A DNA stretch of 64,000 nucleotides from Alphaproteobacteria bacterium (GTDB lineage: Bacteria > Pseudomonadota > Alphaproteobacteria > Micropepsales > Micropepsaceae). The stretch spans positions 62,001 through 126,000 of the forward strand of contig JAGOBA010000001.1 in NCBI GenBank assembly GCA_017983635.1, written 5' to 3'. Under the pieces are notes generated by a model that had not been told where the DNA came from, searched no databases, and was given only the letters and a program-made list of their open reading frames with translations. The first letter of the stretch is position 1; each line of letters starts with the position of its first letter. Shown here piece after piece: positions 42,639 to 50,472 of this stretch. A program made the translations under genes and the position numbers.

Positions 42639-43216
42639 CGGCCGCCAATACACCCGAGCGCCAAATTCGCGCCGTCTATGACGAGGCGACGATCCGCGTC
42701 TATCAAGCCTATCGCGACGACATTGCCGACACCGCGCTCGCGCGCGGCTCGTTTGTGTCGCCCCCGTTCAGCATGACGCGCATGACCTGGATCAAGCCGT
42801 CGTTCCTTTGGATGATGTACCGCGCCGGCTGGGGACACAAAGACGACGGTCAGAAGCGCATTCTCGCGATCGACATCACGCGCGAGGGCTTTGAATGGGC
42901 CCTCACCAACAGCTCGCTTAGCCACGAGCGCACCACCGACGCCTCGCCGCCGGTCCGCATTCAATGGGACCCCGAACGGGACTATCATCACCGCGCGCTC
43001 GGCCATCGTTCGATTCAAATCGGCCTCAGCGGCACGGCGGCCCAGAAATATGTGCACGAATGGACACGCCGCATCACCGAAATCACGCCGCTGACCCACA
43101 AGATCCACGAACTCATCACGAACGATCAGCTGGACGCAGCAAAGGCTCTTCACCCGGCCGAGCGCCCGTACCCCGTTCGCGAGCAGTTGCAGCGTCATCT
43201 TCAAATGATCGAGTGA
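42635..43216 (+). CDS. DUF4291 family protein
   Basis: A 193-residue soluble protein read from a TTG that overlaps the EthD stop by 4 bases (TTGA). The family blocks are RQIRAVYDEATIRVYQAY, then PFSMTRMTWIKPSFLWMMYRAGWG, QKRILAIDITREGFEW and VRIQWDPERDYHHRALGHRSIQIGL. Upstream in-frame ATG codons would run through the EthD gene and give no homology. The biochemical role is unknown. It is the last of the xthA-GFA-EthD-DUF4291 chain. Confidence 0.82.
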   Translation: MTAANTPERQIRAVYDEATIRVYQAYRDDIADTALARGSFVSPPFSMTRMTWIKPSFLWMMYRAGWGHKDDGQKRILAIDITREGFEWALTNSSLSHERTTDASPPVRIQWDPERDYHHRALGHRSIQIGLSGTAAQKYVHEWTRRITEITPLTHKIHELITNDQLDAAKALHPAERPYPVREQLQRHLQMIE

Positions 43217-43228
43217 CCACATTTGTCG

Positions 43229-44725
43229 CTACCCTCCCGGCATCAGCCGCAGACCCGGTTTCAGCTTGCGGTAAGTCAAGTCGCGGTGGTCGGCGAAGAC
43301 GGGGCCTGGTGACTTTACGACCATCACCGTGCGGGCGAGCGGTTCGAAGTCGGCGCGGTAGTGGACTGTGCTTTTTACGATCAGGATCGGCACCGTCGCG
43401 GGCTCGATGCCGAAGATGCGTAGCTGTTCCTGATCGAGGCATTGACCTTTGCCCGAGATTACCGCCACGCGCACGCCGCCTTGGCTGAGTAGTGCCGACG
43501 TCCCCATCTTGAAATGCCACCCACGTGCCATCGGGCCGGTCCCGTGGGTGTCGCCGTTGTTGATTTGCTCGACCGTCCAAGGCCCGTCGACGGGCACCTC
43601 GCCAGCCCACCCGGTCTTCGCGCCGAGACCCGCATTCAACACCGCCCCGACACCCGCGCGATGGGCTTCGCGGGCGACGTCGGGGTCCCAAATATGCGCA
43701 ACGACTGCGCCCTCGGCGCCTTCGTCCAGTAGGGCGCGCAAGACACCCACTGTGTCCCCGTTTCCGCCACCGCCGGGATTGTCCTGCGTGTCGGCGAGCA
43801 CGACCGGCCCGCGGCCGGGCGCGCGCGCCAGACGCATCGCCTCGCGCACAGCCGCGCGCGGGTCCCAAAGCTCCTGTGCGAAGCGCGATTCCGACGCGGC
43901 GAACAATGCCGCGAGTTCATCCGCCGCCGCGTCCGCCGCGCCTTGATTGTCGGCGTAGACGGTGATCGTCGGCCGACACATCGGCACGTCGGCCAGCGGA
44001 AAGCACGGCGCCATTGCGATGGTCGAAACCCTCGCGTTGCCGATCGTGGCCCCTTCCAGCGTCGCGGCACGGGCGTAGATCGACTTCAACGGCTCGCTCG
44101 CCGTCGCCTGCCCCGCCGCCGGAATGAGAAAGTCGATATCCCGCGTCGCCTTCGCCTGCCGCGGCAACCCCTCCGTCATCTTCTTCAAATGTACCGCCGC
44201 ACGCTTACCCGTCGCCGCCAGATCGACATGCGGATAGGTGCGATAGATGAACATCGCGTCCGAGAGCGCCACCATCTCCGCCGACACGTTCGCGTGAAAA
44301 TCGAGGCTGATCACGATCGGCATCGCAGGTCCCACGACCGCGCGCACGCGCTTCAGCAACTCGCCTTCGCCGTCGTCCAGATGCTCGGCCACCATCGCGC
44401 CGTGCAAATCGAGGTAGACCGCATCGACCGGTAACGCCGCTTTCAGATCGTCGATGATCATGCCCGCGATCGTCTCATAGGCCTCGCGCGTCACTTGCGC
44501 CGACGGCACCGCCCCCGCGCCGGTCAGCGGTACGACCTCCCAGCCGCAGGACTGCGCCTCCTTAGTGAAACCGGCATATGGCAAGTTCACGCCGGTGTTG
44601 CGGATCAAATCGGCCCCGTGCCGGATACCGCCAAATGCACCCGCCTGCCGAAATGCGTCGAGATCGGCTTTCGCCGGCGCGAACGTGTTCGTCTCGTGAA
44701 AGAAGAAGGCAAGCGCGACGCGCAT
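43229..44725 (-). CDS. M81 family (MlrC-type) metallopeptidase
   Basis: A 498-residue protein of the microcystinase C family. The N-terminal domain starts MRVALAFFFHETNTFAP, holds DLHGAMVAEHLDDGEGELL and the metal ligands around ISLDFHANVS (about 143-152); the C-terminal domain has VLADTQDNPGGGGNGDTVGVL and GKGQCLDQEQL. MlrC cleaves linearised microcystin, but most family members have unknown substrates. There is no signal peptide. It lies downstream of ilvD on the same strand, 49 bases apart with a hairpin between. Confidence 0.9.
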   Translation of the reverse strand: MRVALAFFFHETNTFAPAKADLDAFRQAGAFGGIRHGADLIRNTGVNLPYAGFTKEAQSCGWEVVPLTGAGAVPSAQVTREAYETIAGMIIDDLKAALPVDAVYLDLHGAMVAEHLDDGEGELLKRVRAVVGPAMPIVISLDFHANVSAEMVALSDAMFIYRTYPHVDLAATGKRAAVHLKKMTEGLPRQAKATRDIDFLIPAAGQATASEPLKSIYARAATLEGATIGNARVSTIAMAPCFPLADVPMCRPTITVYADNQGAADAAADELAALFAASESRFAQELWDPRAAVREAMRLARAPGRGPVVLADTQDNPGGGGNGDTVGVLRALLDEGAEGAVVAHIWDPDVAREAHRAGVGAVLNAGLGAKTGWAGEVPVDGPWTVEQINNGDTHGTGPMARGWHFKMGTSALLSQGGVRVAVISGKGQCLDQEQLRIFGIEPATVPILIVKSTVHYRADFEPLARTVMVVKSPGPVFADHRDLTYRKLKPGLRLMPGG

Positions 44726-44733
44726 CTTCAGCT

Positions 44734-44767
44734 CCCCTCACCCTTCCGGAATCGGAAGGGCGAGGGG
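44734..44767 (-). other. Intergenic hairpin between ilvD and the M81 gene
   Basis: CCCCTCACCCTTCCG (44734-44748) and CGGAAGGGCGAGGGG (44753-44767) pair over 15 positions with one mismatch, loop GAAT. There is no T-tract on the minus strand. It may be a stabilising stem or a small REP-like repeat between cotranscribed genes; I saw no second copy. Confidence 0.55.
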
Positions 44768-44774
44768 TGTTGGA

Positions 44775-46496
44775 TCAAATATCCGCATACACATGCCCCT
44801 CACCCTTACCGCCCGGATGCGTTACCGCACCGGCGCGGGCGGGGCCGACGCCGACTGCGTATTTGTGCAGCACGCCTGATGTGTACATCGTCGTGCGCGG
44901 CTTCCACGCCGCCTTGCGGCGCGCGAGTTCGTCGGCGGTGAACTCCACGTCGAGCGTGCCCTTCGCGGCGTCGATGGCGATCATGTCCCCGTCACGCAAG
45001 AGCCCGATCGGCCCACCGACAGCTGCCTCCGGTCCCACATGCCCGATGCACATGCCGCGCGTGGCGCCGGAAAAGCGTCCGTCGGTGATCAGCGCGTAAT
45101 GCTCGCTCTCGCCTTGGCCATAGAGCGCGGCGGTCGTCGAGAGCATCTCGCGCATGCCAGGTCCGCCTTTCGGTCCTTCGTAGCGGATGACGATCACCTC
45201 GCCGCGGACGATCCGGTTTTCGGTCACGGCGGCGAATGCCTCTTCCTCACTATCGAAGCAGCGCGCGGGGCCGCGGAACTGCAAGTTCTTCATGCCCGCG
45301 ACCTTCACGATCGCCCCGTCCGGTGCCAGCGTCCCGCGCAAGCCCACCACACCGCCCGTCGGCGACAGCGGATTCGACACCGGCCGGATCACCTCTTGCT
45401 TTGCATCAAAGCGTACGTTCGCGAGGTTCTCCGCCAGCGTCTTGCCGGTCACCGTCATGCAGTCGCCGTGCAAATAGCCGCCGTCGAGCAGCACCTTCAG
45501 CAGCATCGGCACGCCGCCCGCCTCGAACATGTCCTTGGCCACGAACCGTCCGCCGGGCTTCAAATCGGCGAGGTACGGCGTCTTCTTGAAAATCTCGGCG
45601 ACCGCAAAGAGATCAAAATCGATCCCCGCCTCATGCGCGATCGCGGGCAGATGCAGCGCCCCGTTCGTCGAGCCGCCCGTCGCCGCAACCACAACCGCAG
45701 CATTCTCAAGCGACTTGCGCGTCACGATATCCCGTGGCCGGATTCCACGCGCAAGCAACTCCATCACCGCCTTGCCGCTCGCCGTGCCGTATTCGTCGCG
45801 CGAGGTATACTCCGCGGGCGGGCCCGCCGAGTACGGCAGCGCCAGGCCCATCGCCTCAGACACGCAAGCCATCGTATTCGCGGTGAATTGTCCGCCGCAC
45901 GCGCCGGCACCGGGACACGCGTGGCACTCAAGCTCATGCAAGTCAGCATCCGACATCTTGCCCGCCGCGTGTTGCCCCACGCCTTCGAAGATGTCGACGA
46001 CGGTGACGTCTTTGCCCTTGAACTTGCCCGGCAAGATCGAGCCGCCATACATGAACACCGACGGCACGTTCAGACGCACCATCGCCATCATCAATCCCGG
46101 CAACGACTTATCGCAGCCCGCAAGCCCCACGATCGCGTCGTAGCAATGCCCGCGCACGGTGAGTTCCACCGAATCCGCGATGACCTCGCGGCTGACGAGC
46201 GAGGACTTCATCCCCTGGTGCCCCATCGCGATTCCGTCTGTCACCGTGATGGTGCAGAACTCACGCGGTGTGCCGCCCGCTTCCTTCACACCCACTTTCA
46301 CCGACTGCGCCTGACGCATCAGCGCAATGTTGCAGGGCGCCGCCTCGTTCCAGCACGAGACGACGCCGACGAACGGGCGCGCGATCTCCTCCGCGGTCAA
46401 TCCCATCGCGTAGTAGTACGAGCGATGCGGCGCCCGCGCGGGGCCCTCGGTCACGTGGCGGGACGGCAATTTCGATTTGTCGAACGAGCGGGTCAT
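44775..46496 (-). CDS. ilvD: Dihydroxy-acid dehydratase
   Basis: A 573-residue Fe-S enzyme of branched-chain amino acid and pantothenate synthesis that dehydrates dihydroxy-isovalerate and dihydroxy-methylvalerate. Cluster cysteines are in SCWNEAAPCN, GCDKSLPGLMMAM and CPGAGACGGQFTANTMA. The C-terminal beta-barrel has ALITDGRFSGATRGMCIGHVGPEA. The length matches the IlvD/Edd family, and the cysteine context fits dihydroxy-acid rather than phosphogluconate dehydratase; sugar-acid dehydratase activity cannot be excluded by sequence alone. Confidence 0.92.
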   Translation of the reverse strand: MTRSFDKSKLPSRHVTEGPARAPHRSYYYAMGLTAEEIARPFVGVVSCWNEAAPCNIALMRQAQSVKVGVKEAGGTPREFCTITVTDGIAMGHQGMKSSLVSREVIADSVELTVRGHCYDAIVGLAGCDKSLPGLMMAMVRLNVPSVFMYGGSILPGKFKGKDVTVVDIFEGVGQHAAGKMSDADLHELECHACPGAGACGGQFTANTMACVSEAMGLALPYSAGPPAEYTSRDEYGTASGKAVMELLARGIRPRDIVTRKSLENAAVVVAATGGSTNGALHLPAIAHEAGIDFDLFAVAEIFKKTPYLADLKPGGRFVAKDMFEAGGVPMLLKVLLDGGYLHGDCMTVTGKTLAENLANVRFDAKQEVIRPVSNPLSPTGGVVGLRGTLAPDGAIVKVAGMKNLQFRGPARCFDSEEEAFAAVTENRIVRGEVIVIRYEGPKGGPGMREMLSTTAALYGQGESEHYALITDGRFSGATRGMCIGHVGPEAAVGGPIGLLRDGDMIAIDAAKGTLDVEFTADELARRKAAWKPRTTMYTSGVLHKYAVGVGPARAGAVTHPGGKGEGHVYADI

Positions 46497-46766
46497 GGCG
46501 ATTCCGTGTGAAGAGCGAACGCCAAGCTATCGGACACAACGCCCGCGAAGGGAAGCTTCGGCGCTGTGGCACGGAATCTTGCATAAACTGACCCGAAACG
46601 CCGAAACAATGGCTGATTTGAGCCATTTTTCGCGTAACAAAGCCGAAACATCGCCGTTACTTGTAACGGGCTCAGGCTTTGGCGGGTGACGGAGGGAGGG
46701 CGACGGTGGATCAACGACGGACGCATAAGAACGAATATAGAACAAACGCTCCAAAAGTCAACCACA
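46497..46766. other. Intergenic region between divergent ilvD and membrane-protein genes
   Basis: 270 bases holding the leaders of both genes. It is clearly more AT-rich between about 46590 and 46760. I see no leader peptide with branched-chain codons, no terminator-antiterminator pair and no confident promoter motif. Confidence 0.5.
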
Positions 46767-47402
46767 ATGTCTCACGCTTTCGAGCACGGGCGCTCTATGC
46801 AATCCTCGCGTGACGTGACGAGGGGGCAGGAATTGGATCTGACCAACGCATTGCTGCGCGATCGGCTTGAGTCATTTGTCCGCCTCAGGGGCGGCTATAC
46901 GTTTCCGCTCGCGGGCGCGATCTATTGGGGCGTGTTGGCATACCTCGGCACGATGGATATCCCGCTGGAGACGTTTCTCACCATCGCCTTCATCGGCAGC
47001 GGCATGATCTTCCCAATGGCTTGGGGCTTGTCCAGCCTCGCCGGCGTCAACTTCATGGGCGACAAGTCGGCGGCGGGCAGCATCGTCGCACCGGCCATGT
47101 TCGGCATGCTGCTCTTTTGGCCGATGGCGGCACTCGCGTTCTGGACCGCTCCCGATCTCGCCCTACCGATTCTCGCGATCGGCATGTCGATGCACTGGCC
47201 GGTCATCGGCTGGAGCTATGGCCGCACCGCACTCTACACCGCCCACGCCGTCGCCCGCGCGCTCATCGTCGCAGCGCTCTTCATGTTCGAACCAGAAAAC
47301 CGAATGGTGCTCATCCCGGCTTCGGTCGCATTCGTCTACCTCGCAACCGTGCTCGGCATCTGGGTCGACCTGCCGGCGGTCGCGCGCTCACTAAAGACAT
47401 AA
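46767..47402 (+). CDS. Multipass inner-membrane protein of unknown function
   Basis: About 211 residues (start ATG 46767; ATG 46797 is equally possible and neither has a good ribosome-binding site). After a polar N-terminus of about 50 residues come six or so membrane helices: FPLAGAIYWGVLAYLG, FLTIAFIGSGMIFPMAWGLSSL, GSIVAPAMFGMLLFWPMAALAFW, LALPILAIGMSMHWPVIGWSYG, and two more toward the end. I do not recognise a transporter motif. It converges with the alpha/beta hydrolase gene. Confidence 0.72.
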   Translation: MSHAFEHGRSMQSSRDVTRGQELDLTNALLRDRLESFVRLRGGYTFPLAGAIYWGVLAYLGTMDIPLETFLTIAFIGSGMIFPMAWGLSSLAGVNFMGDKSAAGSIVAPAMFGMLLFWPMAALAFWTAPDLALPILAIGMSMHWPVIGWSYGRTALYTAHAVARALIVAALFMFEPENRMVLIPASVAFVYLATVLGIWVDLPAVARSLKT

Positions 47403-47422
47403 GCGCGCGACCGGAATCTAGA

Positions 47423-48250
47423 TCAGGCGGCGCGCAGCGCGTTGACCCGCGCAACCTGCTTCAGCCAGATCGCAATATCCGTCGCGACCTTGACCGGCAA
47501 TTCCCAGTGCACCGCGTGGCCAATGCCCGGATACACCAGAAGCCGCGAATTCTCGAAAACCTTTGCTAATGCGTCCTGGTCGGCGCGGGTGCAGAAAGCG
47601 TCCTTGTCGCCCCACGCGATCAGCGTCGGAACGAGCGAACCCGCGCCGGTGAACGTTCGGTCCCGCGCCATAAGGCCGGCAAGCGCGTCGCGGAAGACGC
47701 GTGCCGGCACCTTCTTCGTTTCCGCGATCACCATCTCGAAGAAATCGTCCGGCACCGGCGTGCCCAGTGAACCCTGCTGCCACTCGCGCGCGAAGTCGTC
47801 CGGGATCTCCTCACCCAGCGCATCCACGGCGTCGAACACCTCCTGCACCGTGGGGTTCGCATGCAGCGACGAGAACGCACCGAGGAGGCCGAGCCCTAGC
47901 GCGCGCCCCGGATAAGCGTGCGCGAACGCCCGCGCGACGATCGAGCCCATCGAGTGGCCGACAATCACCGCGCGATCGATCCCTTGCGCATCCAGAAACG
48001 CGGCCACGTCCGCCGCCATATTCTCCGGCACATAGCCGCTCGCCGGTTTTGAGGCATCACCATGTCCGCGCATGGTGAGCACGAACATGTGGTAGCTCTC
48101 GGGCATCGCTTCGATCATCGGCCCATAGGACAAGTGCGAGTCCGTCAGGCCGTGAACGAAAACGACAGGCATCCCGCCGCTCGCACCAAGCTCGAAGTAA
48201 GGCATCGTCACGCCCGTCACGAGCGCCACTGATTTGGTCAGAGACTTCAC
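47423..48250 (-). CDS. Alpha/beta-fold hydrolase
   Basis: A 275-residue hydrolase with an intact catalytic triad: nucleophile Ser100 in GHSMGS, an acid in AWGDKDAF (Asp215 or Asp217) and His245 in PGIGHAVHWE. The oxyanion region is FVHGLTDS. The lid domain spans about 130-200. The order and motifs resemble haloalkane-dehalogenase-like esterases and C-C hydrolases; substrate unknown. It follows the TTC38 gene by 36 bases on the same strand, suggesting cotranscription. Confidence 0.87.
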   Translation of the reverse strand: MKSLTKSVALVTGVTMPYFELGASGGMPVVFVHGLTDSHLSYGPMIEAMPESYHMFVLTMRGHGDASKPASGYVPENMAADVAAFLDAQGIDRAVIVGHSMGSIVARAFAHAYPGRALGLGLLGAFSSLHANPTVQEVFDAVDALGEEIPDDFAREWQQGSLGTPVPDDFFEMVIAETKKVPARVFRDALAGLMARDRTFTGAGSLVPTLIAWGDKDAFCTRADQDALAKVFENSRLLVYPGIGHAVHWELPVKVATDIAIWLKQVARVNALRAA

Positions 48251-48286
48251 TGTTCTTCTCCTGCGTTCGGCAAGGCGGCAGGCGGC

Positions 48287-49627
48287 TCAAGCCGCCTGCT
48301 TCCGATTGAGTTTCGCCGCACGCGTGGCCCAAGCGCGGTTAACCGGGCTTTCCGGTTTTCCCGCCAGCCGCTCGGCGACGAACGCATCCGCCAAAGCGCG
48401 ATCACCCAGTCGAATGGCCGCTTCCGTCAGCGTCCACGAGAACATGTCGCGCTGCGCGTGGCTGCCGCCGTAGCGATTGGCCTTGCCGCGCACCGGCAGC
48501 AACAGATCTATCGCCTTGGCGTATTCGCCCCGACCGAACGCCGCGAAGCCTTCGCACGCGGGCAGGCCCACCTCGCGCGACATCATCGCGTTCGTTCCTT
48601 GGCCGCTCGCCGCGCGTTTGACGGCCGCGATCAAGCGGTTCTGAGCCGCAACATTGCCGGTCGCCGCAAACGCCATCATCGCGTTGACGTCATTGAACAC
48701 GTAGTAGCCGTGGTCGACGCGGCTCTCCCACTTCGCGGAGATGTCGTCCCAGCGCTTGCCGACGTCGTGGCCAAGCAAGTGCAGCCGCCAAAGCAACGCC
48801 GAACCGTCGATCAGCTCAAGCGCCTGACCGAAACCACCGGCGGAGACCTTTTCGTCAAAGAGCCTGAGCGCGCTCTTCGCATCGTGCATGTCCAAATGGA
48901 AGAGTGCCTTGTGCCACCACAGATGATAGGCAAATCCGCTGCCCGGCTCCCAACCGGCCGACGTAGCCGCAAGAAAGTCGGCGCCGTCCTTCGCACGACC
49001 CTGCATCTCAAAGACGTGCGCGACTGCGTGCGCGGCCCAGCCGTCTTGAGCATTGATGCTGACGGCCTCGCGGCCATGCTCGTCGGCGGCGGCATAGTCA
49101 CCGGACTCCTCAAGCCCAAACGCGTACATGCCCTGGATGAAGCCGTAGCCGGGCACATTTCGACTCCACTGCGGCAGCACGCGCGCCACACGATCGCGCA
49201 GCATGTGCGAGTAGCCCAGAAAGAAGTCGCCCGCGTGCGCGAACTGCAGCGCCGTCAAGTCGCGCGGATAGAGCATCGAGGCGCGCCCCCAAGACTCAAC
49301 GCCATTCTCCAAGTCGCCGCGAAGCCAGGCCCCGCAACCGGCAATGAGCAGTTGCTCGCGCTCATTGGCACCGGAGGCCAACGCCTCGGCCGACTTGAGG
49401 CTGCTCAACGCCTCATCCTCGAATGCCTTGTCGGTGGCCGTTGCGAGCGCGCCCGCGCGCATGGCATGCGCCAGCGCGAAGTCCGGATGCTCGGCGATAA
49501 CCGCATCGATCGCGCCCAGCGTGTCGGCCTGATAGGCCGCAAGCATGTCCGCCGCGTGATCCAGCTTCTCGATCGCGGCCTGCGACCCATAGGAAACGGG
49601 GTTGCCGCGCTTGTCGTGCTTTTTCAT
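48287..49627 (-). CDS. TTC38-like tetratricopeptide repeat protein
   Basis: A 446-residue soluble, all-helical protein. It aligns by eye with the tetratricopeptide repeat 38 family: YQADTLGAIDAVIAEHPDFALAHAM at about 33-57, YPRDLTALQFAHAGDFFLG, AVSINAQDGWAAHAVAHVFEMQGR, HLWWHKALFHLD. Function is unknown in bacteria. GAGGAG lies 6 bases before the ATG. It diverges from the TetR-family gene, with a palindrome in the 219-bp gap, and precedes the hydrolase gene; the three may form one regulated unit. Confidence 0.85.
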   Translation of the reverse strand: MKKHDKRGNPVSYGSQAAIEKLDHAADMLAAYQADTLGAIDAVIAEHPDFALAHAMRAGALATATDKAFEDEALSSLKSAEALASGANEREQLLIAGCGAWLRGDLENGVESWGRASMLYPRDLTALQFAHAGDFFLGYSHMLRDRVARVLPQWSRNVPGYGFIQGMYAFGLEESGDYAAADEHGREAVSINAQDGWAAHAVAHVFEMQGRAKDGADFLAATSAGWEPGSGFAYHLWWHKALFHLDMHDAKSALRLFDEKVSAGGFGQALELIDGSALLWRLHLLGHDVGKRWDDISAKWESRVDHGYYVFNDVNAMMAFAATGNVAAQNRLIAAVKRAASGQGTNAMMSREVGLPACEGFAAFGRGEYAKAIDLLLPVRGKANRYGGSHAQRDMFSWTLTEAAIRLGDRALADAFVAERLAGKPESPVNRAWATRAAKLNRKQAA

Positions 49628-49789
49628 GTCGCTTCTCCTCGAATTTCTCTTGCCTCGGACACGCCGAGGCTGATGGGCGAATACCTAGACATCGCAGAAC
49701 CGGCGCTCTAGCCGTCCCATGGTACGGCCCGGCCGAGAAATCTGAAGTAATTGAAAATCAATGAGATAGAAGGTTTCTAGCGCCGGGAA

Positions 49790-49805
49790 CGTGACCACAG
49801 TCACG
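49790..49805. promoter_or_regulatory. Candidate TetR operator palindrome
   Basis: CGTGACCACAGTCACG is a perfect 6-bp inverted repeat (CGTGAC/GTCACG) with a 4-base spacer, 41 bases before the TetR-family start and within the divergent region shared with the TTC38 gene. TetR repressors usually bind such sites and regulate themselves and the divergent neighbour. Confidence 0.45.
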
Positions 49806-49846
49806 CGCGCCATCAGCTCTCACTGCACTTATGGTACACTCGACCG

Positions 49847-50470
49847 ATGACCGCCACCGCCAAACTCAAACCCGCGTCCAACCGCGAGCGCCTGCTCGAG
49901 CTCGCCGAACAGCTCGTGCTGCAAAAAGGCTTCGCCTCGACCTCGATCGAAGAACTGATCGCGGGCGTCGGCATCACGAAGAGCGGATTCTTCTACCACT
50001 TCAAGGACAAGAACGACCTGGCGCGCGCGATGATGCAGCGCTACCTCGACGAGAATAAGCGCCAACTCGATGACATCTTCGACCGCGCGGCGGAGCTGCA
50101 CGACGACCCGCTGCACAGCTTCCTGATCGGCCTAAAGCTCTTTGCCGAACTGATGGGCAAGGTCCACAACGTTCACCCCGGCTGCATCGCCGCCGCGGTC
50201 GTCTACCAGGATCAGTTGTTCGACACGGAAGTCCGCAATCTCAACGGCGAAGGAATGCTCGCCTGGCGCCACCGCTTCCGCGGCTATCTCGACAGGATCG
50301 CCGAGCGGTACCCGCCCAAGATCGATGTCGACTTCGACTCCCTCGCCGACATGATCAGCGCGCTCGTCGACGGCGGCATCATCCTCTCGCGCGCATTACG
50401 CGACCGCACCACTCTACCCGCGCAGATCATGCAGTACCGCAACTACATCAAGCTGTTGTTTGAGCCCTAG
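49847..50470 (+). CDS. TetR family transcriptional regulator
   Basis: A 207-residue repressor. The N-terminal HTH (about 12-58) reads NRERLLELAEQLVLQKGFASTSIEELIAGVGITKSGFFYHFKDK, which is diagnostic. The C-terminal ligand and dimer domain is unremarkable (TetR_C type near CIAAAVVYQDQLF). It probably represses the divergent TTC38-hydrolase pair through the palindrome at 49790-49805. Its stop is two bases from the stop of valS on the opposite strand. Confidence 0.92.
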   Translation: MTATAKLKPASNRERLLELAEQLVLQKGFASTSIEELIAGVGITKSGFFYHFKDKNDLARAMMQRYLDENKRQLDDIFDRAAELHDDPLHSFLIGLKLFAELMGKVHNVHPGCIAAAVVYQDQLFDTEVRNLNGEGMLAWRHRFRGYLDRIAERYPPKIDVDFDSLADMISALVDGGIILSRALRDRTTLPAQIMQYRNYIKLLFEP

Positions 50471-50472
50471 GC

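Noticed and set aside
45039-46511. 490-codon frame opposite ilvD
   Set aside because: High-GC antisense artefact; ilvD motifs are unambiguous on the other strand.
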